Of a DNA stretch of 64,000 nt, positions 42,655 to 54,399 are shown one piece after another; position 1 is the stretch's first letter; each line of letters begins with the position of its first letter. Source of the DNA: Dipteris shenzhenensis (Eukaryota > Polypodiophyta > Polypodiopsida > Gleicheniales); the NCBI GenBank assembly GCA_047967505.1, contig CM106540.1; one strand, given 5' to 3'. The translations under genes and the position numbers were made by a program. The notes beneath the pieces are model-generated. The model saw only the letters and a program-made list of their open reading frames with translations. It searched no databases and was not told the DNA's origin.

Positions 42655-43394
42655 GAGTATCGAGGATTTTAGGAGGCAAAAAGAGTTTTTAAAATTTTTT
42701 TGGAGCACTATAGAATTTGAAATTCTTATAAAATATAATTAGGTACCTATAATTCATATATGAATACCATAGAGTTTATATACATATTTCTATCTCCCAT
42801 TCTTTGTGTGTGTGCATGCACACACACAAATCTATATCTATGGTTGCAAATTTTCTTAAAATTCCTCAAAGTTTGAGATTTATAAATGAGACCTTAAATT
42901 TTATTAAAGGCAATCTATGAACTCAACTTTGAGACCCAATAGAGTGGGTCTTTAGCCCGTCGTAGATGGGTTAGGTTACTTGTTTATATAAACAGATGGT
43001 TAGATTGCTCAAGCTAGGATGGCTTGACATTGCTTTCTTGTGTCTATTGGTCCCTTTCCTTGCATGTCCATGTGGCTTTGCCTTCTCTTCATATCCATGA
43101 TTGTCCTATGGCAATTGTCCACACCTGACCTTGCTCTACTGTGAGTGGAGCCTTGGTTTAGAGCCTTGGATTGGACATGTCTATTGTGTTGATACTCAAG
43201 TCACTAGGCACACCAATGCACCTGACACAAAGGATGCAAGGTGATGGAGTATCTATAAATGAATTCACATTTACTTGCACCTTGAAATCCTGTGGTACCA
43301 TAGGAAGACAATAAAAGTTTTAACAAATACATGATGACATTATCAAACAAATGCTTTAGTTGGGGTAATAACTAGAACATGTGTAAGGAACACT

Positions 43395-43436
<42 letters not shown>

Positions 43437-43505
43437 ATCATGGCTCACTATGAGAGAGTAATCACTATAATAGTGTAATCATGGCTCATTATAATAGAGT
43501 AATCA
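42655..43505. other. unassigned DNA with (AG)18
   Basis: No gene recognised. AG run at 43397-43432, then a short local duplication of GAGTAATCAC / ATCATGGCTCA (43435-43505) next to MITE B. Confidence 0.5.
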
Positions 43506-43740
43506 CTCGGGGGCGTTCACCTCAAAAAAATTTAGTGTACCATGTGCATTCAAAAGGAGGGGTATTTTAAGTCAACTTTTAGGAAAAAATTAACATGATT
43601 ACAATAACCGAAGTGGTTTTTTAATTCAATTTTAGGAGAAAATTTGTTAGTTCATAAGTAACAATTTTAGTTGAGGGGCTATTTTAATACCCCTTGAATG
43701 CACGTGATATGTAGTGTTTCTTAAGATTGCACTCCCTAAG
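43506..43740 (-). mobile_element. hAT-like MITE, copy B (235 bp)
   Basis: Ends CTCGGGGGCGTTCACCT and, inverted, CTTAGGGAGTGCAATCT. Longer imperfect arms follow (GTGCATTCAAAAGGAGGGGTATT against GTGCATTCAAGGGGTATT), so it can fold back. A perfect 8-bp duplication AGTAATCA flanks it (43498-43505 and 43741-43748). It is the inverted relative of 17830-18023. No coding capacity. Confidence 0.78.
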
Positions 43741-43947
43741 AGTAATCATCATCTTATCTCTAGATTGGCACTTGTTGCTAGTGGAGTATGCCATGGAAGC
43801 CATTCAAAACAAAACAATGTAGTTAGAGAGATGGAATAGACACGATAGTGCTGGGCATTGAGTAGAAGTCTATTGCCAAGCTCCAAGATGCATGTTATGC
43901 CCTAATAGTTATGTTAAACTCTCATGATATTATTAAGATTTTTTTTT

Positions 43948-43984
<37 letters not shown>

Positions 43985-44009
43985 ACTATATCAACATCTT
44001 CAAAACATG
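43741..44009. other. unassigned DNA with T/GT/GA run
   Basis: Composite T(8)(GT)n(GA)n run at about 43940-43985. No gene recognised. Confidence 0.5.
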
Positions 44010-44245
44010 GAAATGATGACAAAATATGAAGAGGGGAGAGGAGAATAGTGGAGATGAGGAGAGAGGGCACAGCTAGAGAGCACACCACAAATGACTAACT
44101 ATACACTAGATTTATTTGAAAATGTAGAATATATACAAACCCATTCATGGTTAGGGTTAGGGCATGTAACCTTTCCTTTATAGCACTATATTGGGTTAGT
44201 GCTATGCACATATGATCACATGATGTTGATCTTCATCTCTCAACA
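44010..44245 (-). repeat. 3' LTR of copia fragment C (outer end uncertain)
   Basis: On the minus strand the interior ends with a purine tract (CTTGAAGGAAGG, 44257-44246) and then TGTTGAGAGATGAAGATCAAC, a typical LTR start, at 44245. TATAAAGGAAAGG lies at about 44186-44174. The far boundary could not be fixed because the partner LTR is missing, so 44010 is a guess. Confidence 0.55.
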
Positions 44246-46719
44246 CCTTCCTTCAAGATCAACATCATGAAGTATGGCTTCCCTCAAGATGATGATTCTA
44301 GGGAATCGAAGGATTGAACATTACATTCCATCACACCCCTTTAATGGTAATTCCCTTTCTCTGCGTCAAACCAAGAGCTTGTCAGTGTTTCTAAAAAAGC
44401 TCTTTACCAAGTGGTTTGGTAAAGATGTTTGCAACATTCTCTTTGCTATCACAATGCTACAATGTGATGTCACTAAGTAACACTCTTTCTTCGATGAAGT
44501 GCTCTATGACATCAATGTGCTTTGTCCTGGAGTGATATACTTGATTCTTGGTCAATGCTTGAGCCGATTTATTATCATAGTATATTGTTGTTGGCTTTGA
44601 CTCATCAAAGTAATCTATTTCTGGCAATAGTCTTCTGAACCATATAGCCTCACATGCACCTATAGTGAGTGCCCTATATTCAGCTTCAGTCAAAGAAAAA
44701 GAAACAGTTGGCTATTTGTTTGACAACCATGATATAGCACCTTGACCAAGGAAAAATGCATATCCATGTGTCGATCTCTTGGTCTCATAATCTCCAGCAT
44801 AGTCCACTATCACAGTATCCATGCAATTGTGGATGACTTCCTCTATATTCTATTCCAAGCTATCTTGTACCTCTCATGTATCTCAAGACTCTTTTGGCTG
44901 CATTCCAATGAGACTATTTTGGATTTTCCATAAACTGTGCAAGTGAACTTACTGCATAACAAATATCTGGCCGTGTGATAGTCTGATGTATAAGAGATTC
45001 GATGAGTTGCCTGTAGTATCTGTCATTGACTATAGGCTTTTCTGAATATTTAGTAAGTTTCAAACTCTATTCCATGGGAGTGGTTGTGGCTACAATCTTG
45101 CAATTTGCCATATGAAACTTCTTCAGGAGACTGTCAACATACTTGAGTTGACTCATGAATGTGCAATCTAAATCTCTCCAGAACTCAATACCAAGACAAT
45201 AGTGCATAAGTCCAAGATCTTTCATGTCGAACTCTATAGATAAGTCTTGTTTTAGTTTTCTAATGAAGCTATCCTTGCTTCCTATCACAATCAGATCATC
45301 TACATACAAAAGTGCAATAGTAATGCCATTCCCCTTGAACTTTGTAGTACAGTATATGATCTGCATTGGACTTCATGTATCCCAAATCAGTAAAATACTT
45401 TTCGATTCTATTGTACCAACTTATGGGTGCTTGATTTAAGCCATAGAGACTTTTCTTAAGATGGAAAACCTTATTCTCCTTTCCTGGTTCAACTTAACCT
45501 ACTGATTGTTGCATGTATACTTCCTCGTCTAGGTAACCATTGAGAAATGCATTCTTGACATCGAGCTGATACACATTCCATCTGTTGATTGTCACTAGTG
45601 ATATCAAGAACCGTATAAAATCCATTTTTTCTACTGGAGCATAAGTCTCACCATAGTCCTGACCATATTGTTGTGCAAATCCTTTTGCAACTAGTCTAGC
45701 TTTGTATCTTTAAATACTTCCATCTAGATTGTACTTCACTTTATATACCCATTTGTTTGCTATGGCCTTCCTTCCTGGTGGAAGGTCACATAATTCCCAA
45801 GTATTATTCTTGTACAAAGCATCCATTTCTTCATTCATAGTAGTTTTCCATTCTGCCTTGTCTATTGCATCTTCGAAGTACACTGGCTCTTCTGTAGCCA
45901 TGATGGTAGTCATAAGAGCATAGTTGGTGGATTCCACCTAAATTGCTTCACCTTTCTGAGCATATGTCAATCTGGTTGGTGGTCTGCTTTTGCTAGTAGA
46001 CTGTTTGAGCTGATGTGGCTCTATTTGGGGTGTTTCTGGAAATTTTTGCTCTTCTTCATCAACCATTTTTGTAGATGATTGTGAAATCGGTGCGCCTATC
46101 TCATGTATGTTTGAGGTTTTTCATTTTGATTCCTCATCAAAGATTACATCTCTAGAGATGATGACTTTGCAGTTGATGGGATCATACAACTTGTATGCTT
46201 TGCTTTCTTCGGTGTAGCCAACCATGATGCATTTGTGTCACTTTGCATCCAATTTCCTATGATGATCATCATGTATGTGGGCATATGCTATGCAACCAAA
46301 TATGCGGAGATGCCGAATGTGTGGCTTGTGTCTAGTGAATTTGTCATACCTTGAATAGGTTCAATCGGAAGCCAATTAAGCAAGTAGTTTGTTGTGGCTA
46401 TTGCTTCAGTGCCCAATATTGATTCGGAAGATGCTTCTCACTAAGCATTTCTCTAGCATTTTCTGCTAAAGTATCATTCTTCTTTTTCAGCTCTTACATT
46501 CTGCTAAGGCATATCTGCACAAGTGAATTATGTTTGAATGCCGTGACTTCTGCAAAAGTCCATGAATGCTAAAGACATGTATTCATCTCCTCTATCTGAT
46601 CTCATGGCTTTGATCTTGCTATTTGTATGGTTTTCAACCATGGCTTTGAAATCAAAATTTGGAAAAGACTTCAAATTTCTCTTTTAGAAAGTAGACCCAA
46701 CAATATTTGTTGTAGTCAT
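44246..46719 (-). pseudogene. copia fragment C: integrase, RT, RNase H
   Basis: Minus-strand order from 46719: integrase core DYNKYCWVYFLKEKFEVF, IKAMRSDRGDEY, tail (about 46300-46150); RT TWELCDLPPGRKAIANKWVYK (45850-45750), LLYVDDLIVIGSKDSFIRKL (45306-45240) and MKDLGLMHYCLGIEF; RNase H SLTEAEYRALTIGACEAIW, IYYDNKSAQALTKNQVYHSR, TKHIDVIEHFIEE. Numerous stops and indels. It is cut at 46719, where the LTR of gypsy copy B begins, so gag and protease lie on the other side, outside the window. Different family from copia elements 1 and 2. Confidence 0.85.
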
Positions 46720-46879
46720 TGTTGAATCTTTCCTACTGCTTTCATAGGAAGAGCTGGGTTTTCTTTGTATGCAGGGTTCCTAGCTATAGATGTGCTTGGA
46801 ATCATGCCAATTAAAATGCCAACCGTGCTAATTAAAATGCGGTTGGCTGGTAAGGAGTGGGAGAGAAAGAAGGTGTAAG

Positions 46880-47035
46880 AGCATGGGGGAAAGAAGAGAG
46901 AGGAGGGAGGAGGAGGGAGGAGGAGGAGAGAGGAGGAGGAGGAGGAGGATGAGGGAGGAGGAGGAGGAGGAGGAAGGAGGAGGAGGGAGGAGGAGAGGGA
47001 GAGGATGGGTTGCAAGGTTGGAGGTGAAGGGAGGA
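46880..47035. repeat. GGA/GAG-rich block in the gypsy LTR
   Basis: Almost pure purine on the plus strand, mostly GGAGGA and GAGGAG. Downstream of the TATA box on the element strand, so it would be CCTCCT-rich in the transcript. Confidence 0.85.
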
Positions 47036-47168
47036 GGAGTTGCAAGGTTAGAACATGCTTTTGGACGTGGAGTGCAAAGAAGCATGGACACTTGAGACAA
47101 ATGCTTGGAATACCAAAGTAGACTCAACACAATGCCCCAAAGAGTGTGGGCTTCATTCCATTATGGGG

Positions 47169-47176
47169 TATTTATA
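47169..47176 (-). promoter_or_regulatory. TATA box of the gypsy LTR
   Basis: Minus strand TATAAATA followed by CCCCATAATGG. It lies just downstream of the U3 tandem repeats on the element strand. Confidence 0.65.
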
Positions 47177-47189
47177 CAAGTTGGAGAGC

Positions 47190-47466
47190 TTCTCTCTCTA
47201 CATGTAGGAATTGTAACACATTCTCTCTCTACATGTAGAAGTCATATGTAGAAGTTGTAACACATTCTCTTTCTACATGTAGAAGTCGTATGTAGAAGTT
47301 GTAACACAAAGTTGTAACACATTCTCTTTCTACATGTAGAAGTTATAACACAAAGTTGTAACACATTCTCTTTCTACATGTAGAAGTTGTAACACATTCT
47401 CTTTCTACATGTAGAAGTCGTATGTAGAAGTTGTAACACAAAGTTGTAACACATTCTCTTTCTACA
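47190..47466 (-). repeat. tandem repeats in the gypsy U3 region
   Basis: Six to seven units built from three modules: GTTGTAACACATTCTCTTTC + TACATGTAGAA, an optional GTCGTATGTAGAA, and an optional GTTGTAACACAAA. The shared ACATGTAGAAGT piece contains the palindrome ACATGT. Position upstream of the TATA box is that of LTR enhancer repeats. Confidence 0.8.
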
Positions 47467-47593
47467 TAAGTCCATGTTGGCACAGAGTCAACATACTCCC
47501 GGATCCATTTTATTACCCGTCCTCAGGTTATGGCTGATTGCGAGCATGTACCTAGGTTGCCATGCTTTTAGTCAAGTGGCTGTGGAACTTGTG

Positions 47594-50500
47594 TCATGCC
47601 AGTCGATCTTGCTGTAAAGCCTTAGCACCATACAATTTTTGTGCAATTTCCAGGTAGCATGTATCCACCATTTGCTCAAACAGAGATATGTGGCGTGCTT
47701 CTAAGAATATCACTCTTTGATAAAGCCGGCTTATAATCTGAGCATCAACCCTTTCATTGGGGATAAAGCTGAGTGGAGGCAAATGAGAATCAAGGTAACA
47801 TGGGACCTCTAGAATGAATTCCAATGTTTTACATAATATAGCACTTTGGCAAAGGAAGCGATCAATGTTGCCGTGCATTATTTGCTCATGTTGTTGAAGT
47901 GCTCGGACCATTGTGCCTTGGATATTCCATTCTACACCAGAGTATGGTTCGATCATTGGCCAATTAATGGTTCGATCTTCAGCCAAAGTGTGTATGTTGG
48001 CTTCCCATTTTTTACTCCATGGAACTGCATAGAACTTGGGATGGATTCTGAGACATGGAGGTGCCTGTAAGTACTCCTTTAAGAAGATTACATCAAAGAG
48101 CTTGGGATGGTGCCAATCAGGTTATGGATCCAACTTGCTAATCCAACCTTCACTAATTTGATGCTAACGAAGGTTGGTAGGAAAGTTGTCCAGGGTCCAT
48201 CCACCTCGAGTTTTCATATCAGGATATTTGCTCCAAAATTCCTTGATACGGTTATTGGGAAGTGGTATCTCATCAAAATCATACCCATCATTGGAACCTG
48301 GCATGGGCGTACGAATCGGATTATCCAGATTTTGATATTCAAAATCAAATATTGTGTCATTTTCTGCTGATGGAAGCACCAAAAGTGTCGAAGGTGATGA
48401 CGGGGCAGGGAGAGAATCCGGGGACATTGGGGAGAAATATGGCAGAGTAATAGTGGCAGAAGGGGGGGTAGAGGGGAGGGGGGAAAGAACTGGGCAAATG
48501 GTTTGTGTAGCTTGGTAATCCTCAAGGGTAGGATTCGCAAGGGAGGGGAAAAAGCTAGATGTGAGGGGCTCATAAGTTTGTGACTATTGGGTTAGTTGAA
48601 AATGGTGAGAGGCTTGAGCAAAGAGATGATGGAGGGAATAGATGTTAGGATGGACCTCGGGGAAGGTAAAGAGGGTGGTAGCAGCAAGGGTAAGTGAGGT
48701 TATGATGTTGGCAGAAAGAGTGGTTAGATATGGGAAGTTGGAAGTGAGATAGGCCATGTCATCTTCCAACACTTCTTTTTGCTGGTGTGATGGGATGATC
48801 AGCTGCATGGGTGGGATGTCGGTTATGTCATGCCTTGCAAATAATAGTGATGGCCTTTGTAGCAATGGCAACAAACCTGCAATAACCCTAAGGGGAGGAC
48901 TACCCATGAGGCATACATATGCAATGAAAGCATCTGGTCCTAAATGTTATAAACCCGGCATGTGTAGATAGGCAGAAGATATTTTTCTCATCTTCAGACA
49001 AGTCTTAGCAAATTATGCATAGGGTTTTAGTCCTAATGGAATGTTCCTAGTTGATTGTTGGATGAGCAGATATGATCCTGATTTGGAGTTGCTTCCATTG
49101 GATAAGCACACGTGTGTTGAGGTGATCTTCCACTTGTAGAGCAGCCACAAGCTCTTGGTATACCATTGTTGTGCATTGTAGTGGGGCATCATTGGTGTTG
49201 TCTTCCAATTCCTCATTATTGTGAACTAGCAATTGGAGTTCAAGCTTGGAGATGATTATTTTTTGGGAGTGCATCTCATTCATTTTTCCTTTGTATTGAT
49301 GGTAGATCGTTGTGTATGCCTCCTTAAGCTTTCTCATTTGCAAGGTGACCTTTGCCTGTTGAGGAATGTCTTCAGTGGTATTGGACCATTGGTCTAAGAC
49401 TTGGGCTTGTGAAGTGCTGGCCTCTTGAACTATAGCAAGTTGGTCTTCTAAGATTCTACATTCCCTTGTAAGCTCGTCAATGTTGAAGGCATGTATTGCC
49501 AAAGATTGTTTCATGTTTTCAAGCTTGTCTTTGCAATCTTGGAGCTCTTCTTCTTTGTGAATTAGAGTGAGTCGAGCTTGTGCCACTACCTCTGTCTGTT
49601 GCGCATGTGCAGATGTCAAGGAATTATAGTAGGTCTATAGGATTGCCGTTGCTTCTACTCCCATAGTCAGCTGTGTTTGACTTTGGCGGAGGTTGGAGGT
49701 CACATCCCTTACTGCCTTCTCTTGAGCTTGGAGAGCTTGGTTCATGTGCACTTCTTCTACTCCTTCTCATCTATCTGTGCCCGAAGTGCCTTGACCTCTA
49801 TGGCAATTGCCTAGAATTGGTCTTCGATTTCTGATGCAGTCTGCCTTTCCAACTCTCTTGCATATTCTTCCTTGGCCAAGCTAGTGGATAGTTCTGACAT
49901 TTGGATCATTTGGCTAGCTTGACATTGGAGAATGATAGATGGTGATGAGGTTTGATGATATTGCTAATGCAAGTGGTGCCCATGTAGCCATCCCGATGAT
50001 TCTATAGTACTTGGGGGAGGTTGTTCCAATGGCATTTCAGTCCCTTATGTACAATAGTCATACTATTGATCTGGCACTAGCTCCCCTTGTGGCTCATCGA
50101 CTAGCATGGCATTGATGGGCGGTTCGAGTGCTGATGTAGTCACAGGCTCTAGTGCCGATCTTTCCTCAGGTTTGGGTGCCGATCTTGTCTCGAGCTCTGG
50201 TTGTTGCTGTTGGTGGAGACTTATTGGTTGGAGTTGTGCACCGAGCTGTAGCATCTCATGGGGCAATTCTGCAATCTCGACCTCCAGAATAAGTATTTTT
50301 GCTAAGGCATCTGCACGTATCAATGTGATAGTTGGAGAAGTTGGTGACGGCTCCCATACTAGTGAGAAGGGTATGTCTAACTCCTCAATTGGTTTTGGTA
50401 ACTGGGGCAGAGTCATTTCTCTTTCTTGTAGTTCTTTTTTTATGATTATAGCCAATAAGTGTGGAATTTTACATTTTTGGCCTGAAGAACCATCGAGTTT

Positions 50501-51251
50501 CTTGGAAAAGAAGATGACGAAGTATTGGACCCAGTCTTGTTTTAGCTTCCTACTCAGCAAAACAAATGTGTAGAGTGGAAGGGAGCGATCTTTGCCGTAC
50601 GTAACCCCCAGGATTGTGGATAGGAATTGTGCTGCTTCCTTGAGGCGATGGTCAAGGATTGTGCGAAGAAATATGCCATCTCTATGGATGTGTGCCCTTA
50701 GTGAGGAGGGACTATACTTCAATAAACTTAGCATCAGCAGACCATTTAGGGTATTTGCCACCTTGTTTAGGCAGTGAGAAAGCCCTTTGAATGACTATAC
50801 TGTCGAGGATAATGTTGAGTGGGCTCTGCTTTATAGTGATTGTACCGTACTTGCCATCCTTTGCATTTTTAGAGTAGTAAGAATGGAGAAAGTCCTTGAC
50901 GTAGGTAGTCAAGGTAGGACTATCCTCCAAGGATTTGAGGCTCTCATGAAAACTGCTTAGACCCCGTTACTCTAAGTAAGATGTTGCTTTATGGGAAAGA
51001 GCATAAGTCGATGTGGGTGGCCAGACAAGTTCCAATGATTGGGCCTTGTCAATGGCTGTCTAGGCCGATTGTGACTGGGGTTGCATTTGTTCTGCTTGGT
51101 CATGCTTTGAATCTTCTTCAGAGCTATCGCTTTGGACTACGAATGCCTATGGGCTCCATGGTTGAGAGGATGTAGATGGCTACGAACTCTGGAGGGGGTC
51201 TCATGGTTGAGGCGGTGGGCTCTTTCTACGCATCCTCTTTAGTGGTGGCAT
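47594..51251 (-). pseudogene. extra ORF downstream of gypsy pol, copy B (~3.6 kb)
   Basis: Basic start MPPLKRMRRKSP at 51251. Conserved N-terminal domain at 50930-50400 (RAFSLP, DHRLKEAAQFLSTILGVTYG, LPLYTFVLLSRKLKQDW, KKLDGSSGQKCKIPHLLAIII), a Pro/Glu/Ala-rich linker with repeated SA(P/L)EP (50200-50090), a long predicted coiled coil (49619-49100: Glu/Lys/Gln/Leu-rich, heptad-like) and a C-terminal domain (48907-47594) ending LYGAKALQQDRLA. Broken by frameshifts and stops. No envelope-like hydrophobic segment. Function unknown; I note a loose resemblance in layout to plant retroelement proteins with a globular head plus coiled coil. Confidence 0.65.
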
Positions 51252-51640
51252 TTTTCCTGAACCTGCATCCATGTGCATGTAGTGTACCATTAATCATTAG
51301 ATTGATTGGCATGCCGGTATGACCTTTTTGTGTGTGTGTGAGAGAGAGAGATCTTATTTTTATACATGCTTTGAGAGTGTGTAATGAAAGTGTGTGGTAC
51401 AATTATTCATGCAATCATCTATGTGTCTAAGCGAAAGCGTGTGAGTGCACGTGACCTAGTAGCTAGGTAGGGACTAACTATATGCTTTTTTTGCTCGGAT
51501 TTTCATAGGGCAGCTAGAGCTCATTCATCACTTCTGAGCCCTAGCTAAAATCAATTTATGCTACCTATATGTGCAAAGACGTACATATGCAAGTGACTGC
51601 TCGTGATACAATCTAATCCTAACTAAGGAAGACTTGGTTT
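51252..51640 (-). other. gypsy copy B spacer between pol and extra ORF
   Basis: Counterpart of 4496-4858. Non-coding. Confidence 0.5.
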
Positions 51641-52838
51641 CCCAAATCTTCATTTTTATCGGGGATGGCTTGCGTGTTGATGTAGTAGCGCTTCAGTCAG
51701 CTCCCGTTTATTGTTGTGTTGAATTGGACTCCATCCAATGTTTCTAGCAACACAACTCTGATGGGATTCATCTTTCATACTCGGTATGGTCCTTGACCTA
51801 GATACTTTAGTTTCCCCTTGTGTACTTTGGCATTGTATAACAGGACTAAGTCGCCTTCCTTGATGTTTTTAGCTTTAAGGTTGTCAAACCATGCCTTTCT
51901 TCTACGTTTTTCTATCGTCATGGCATAGTAGGCGATTAGTCTTGTCTCTGTATGCTTCTTCAACTAATAGAGCCTTTCTTTCAAGGATTCTTGGTCTCCC
52001 ATGCATTCCTGTACTACAATGCGTAGACTTGGTATTACAAATTCGAGTGGGACCACAACTTTAAGGCCTTACACCAATTGAAAAGGTGTGTTCCCTGTAC
52101 TGACCTTGAATGTGGTTCTGTATGCCCATAAGGTAGCATTCAGTTTCTCTACCCAATCAGAACACTGTGGTTCTACTACCTTGGTGAGGATAATGCATAT
52201 TATTTTGTTGGTGGATTCTGCTAGTCCATTCCCTTGGGGGTAGTAGGGTGTGCTTTTTCTATAAATTACCATGAAGCCAGATAAGAGTTCTTAGATTACC
52301 TCATTGACAAAGTGTGTGCCTCTATTTGACACAATTTCAATGGGGCATCCAAATCGGGTGATCACATTTTCGTATAAGAATCTTGCTGTGCTTTTGGCAT
52401 TTGCCTTTCAGACTGCTTTAGCTTTAGCCCATTTTGTAAAGTAATCAGTGGCCACAATGATGTAGCGTGCCTGTGTTCCTTTTGCTGCTGGATGTATGGG
52501 ACTCACATAGTCAATCCCCCATTTTTCAAATGGTTTTTGTGCAAAAACTATTGTTAGGGGATTGAAGTCTTTGTGTTGTGGTTTAGTAGTCCGTTGGCAT
52601 ACATCACAGCCTTTTACATATTCATAGGCATCTGCCCACAGTGTTGGCCACCAGTAGCCTGCGAGGAGAACTTTTCTTACTATGGCTTCCCCTTGAAAGT
52701 GTCCTCCTGCAATGCCTTCATGGACTTCACTCAGGATTGGCATGATCTCATGAGGCATTACACATCTTCTTAATATCTAGTCCTTGCCCATCTTATATAA
52801 TTGTCCTACAATGAGTTGATAGGGTGCAACCTTTAGAA
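51641..52838 (-). pseudogene. gypsy integrase, copy B
   Basis: MPHEIMPILSEVHEGIAGGH and CDVCQRTT (zinc region, 52758-52580), GIDYVSPIH and ATDYFTKWAKAKAV (core, to 52408), FGCPIEIVSNRG-like segment (about 52360-52320), STPYYPQGNGLAESTNKI (52260-52210), WAYRTTFKVSTGNTPFQLV, and the tail with GDLVLLYNAKVHKGKLKYLG (51890-51790). The core is more complete than in copy A. A few frameshifts and a TAA near 51965 disable it. Confidence 0.87.
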
Positions 52839-53439
52839 TCAATTTTTTCTAGCATCTACTGCTTTCATTTCAGGGGGTGGTCTTCCTGCCATCAAGTACC
52901 CAATGATATCTCCACACCACTCTAGAACAACATCTATTTGAAATAGTGTGGCATTTGGTAAGTTGTCTTCAACTCTAGTGGCTTCTTCTCTCGACTTGAC
53001 TCGAGAAATCTGATTGGCAATGTAATGTTGGGCACCTTTGTGGACCACTATTTTGAAGTTGAATCTTGAAGCAAGAGGATCCATCTTGTTATTCTTCCTA
53101 TGGTACACGGATGGTTCACAAGATAAAGCAATGCTTGATGGTCAGTCTAGAAGAAAAAATCATTTGCCAGAAGATAGTGCCGAAATTTATTTACACTATA
53201 CACCATTGTTAGGGCTTCTCTTTCTATGGCTGTATAGTTGTGATCTCTGCATCATTGAGTTGTCGACTGGTGAAGTAGAAGGGGTAGTCTTTCTTATGTT
53301 CATCAGGTTGACAAAGCACACTCCCAATTGCATACTTGGATCCATCAGTATGTACATGAAAATCAATATCCCAATTGGGAGATATAAGGATGGGTGCTAT
53401 GATTAGGCACCACTTTAAAAGCTCAAAGGCTTGGTTGCA
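52839..53439 (-). pseudogene. gypsy RNase H, copy B
   Basis: HTDGSKYAIGSVLC on the minus strand (about 53355-53310), the TTERETL-like helix region, and RFNFKIVVHKGAQHYIANQI plus SRVKSREEATRVEDNLPNAT (53070-52950). Several indels; partner of the RT upstream. Confidence 0.82.
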
Positions 53440-54399
53440 CTATTCGGTCCATAAGAACTCCACTAATAATTTGTAAAGTGGTCTATCTATCATGGCATAC
53501 CGCAATATAAATCTTCTATAATAGCCAGCATGTCCCATAAAGACCTGTACACCTTTGGAGTTTGTAGGAGGAGGCAATTCCATGATGATTTTGATTTTGT
53601 CCATGTCACTTGCAATCCCATGTTGAGAGATGATGTGTCCCAAAACAACTCTGTGGGTGATCATGAACTGGCATTTTGTTGGATTTAGGGAGATGCCATA
53701 CTCCCTACATTTGATTAGTACTTCTTCAAGACATTTGAAGTGGTCCTGTTTGTTTGAATGGATGCACAAATCATCCAAGAACACCTAAAAAAACTTATTC
53801 AAAAATGACTTGAAAGCTATGAACATGACTCATTGGAATGTGGCCGAGGTATTACAAAGGCCGAATGGCATGACTCTATATGCAAAAATACCCCATTCTG
53901 TAGCAAATGCTATTTTTGATTGGTCTTAAGGAACAATTTGCACTTGGTTATAGCCACTAAAGCCATCCAAGAAGCTATATATTTCGGATCCTGCCACCTT
54001 TTCCAACACTGTTTCTGTTAAGGGTAGGGGATAGTGATCCCTAATTGTGGTGTCATTCACATTTTTTAAGTTTACGAATATTTTGAGCTTCTTGTTGCAT
54101 TTAGGTACAATGACAATGGGTGAAACCCAATCAGTGTGCTCTATCTTATAGCTGAATCCGGCATCTAGGAGTTTTTCTAGCTCGTCATATACCATGGTGC
54201 CAAATTTAGGATTTGTGCGATAAGGTCCACATACCTTAGGGTGAGCACCTTCCCTTATAGGTATCATGTGTACTGCCACTTCTAGTGAAATTCCTTTCAT
54301 CTCTTTGTATGACCATGCTAGGCAATCACGGTATTTCATTAGGAGTTCTTTGAGTTTGGTTTCATCTTTTGGACAAAGCTGTTTCCCAACGAAAACCAA
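53440..54399 (-). pseudogene. gypsy reverse transcriptase, copy B
   Basis: 54399-53926 is open: VFVGKQLCPKDETKLKELLM, HMIPIREGAHPKVCGPYRTN, SPIVIVPKCNKKL, RDHYPLPLTETVLEKVAGSE, IYSFLDGFSGYNQVQI. After a stop at 53926 the domain continues as ATFQ.VMF, FLDDLCIHSNKQDHFKCLEE (53784-53725) and VFMGHAGYYRRFILRYA (53550-53500). Asp-Asp of the active site is intact. A TAG near 53789 separates it from the upstream part. Confidence 0.88.

Larger units (their letters stand above)
46720..47493 (-). repeat. 3' LTR of gypsy copy B
   Basis: 774 bp, TGTTGA...TCAACA on the plus strand. The minus strand just before it reads GATCCGGGAGTA, a plausible polypurine tract. Order along the element strand: tandem repeats (47480-47190), TATA box (47176-47169), a purine/pyrimidine-biased GGA-repeat block (46880-47035), then the end. 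Only one copy in the window, so boundaries rest on termini and context. Confidence 0.7.

Noticed and set aside
46960-47045. Pro/Ser-rich minus-strand protein at the GGA block
   Set aside because: Low-complexity translation of the purine repeat inside the gypsy LTR.
47190-47466. Regular short repeats resembling a CRISPR array
   Set aside because: Units vary in length and order, spacers are not unique, and the array sits in a plant LTR U3 region.
50106-50573. Plus-strand 155-codon frame (Gly/Ser/Ala-rich)
   Set aside because: Antisense of the Pro/Glu-rich hinge of the gypsy extra ORF; the minus frame is conserved in copy A.
47594-51251. Envelope gene of an endogenous retrovirus-like element
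   Set aside because: No signal peptide, transmembrane segment or Cys-rich surface pattern; coiled coil and basic start instead.
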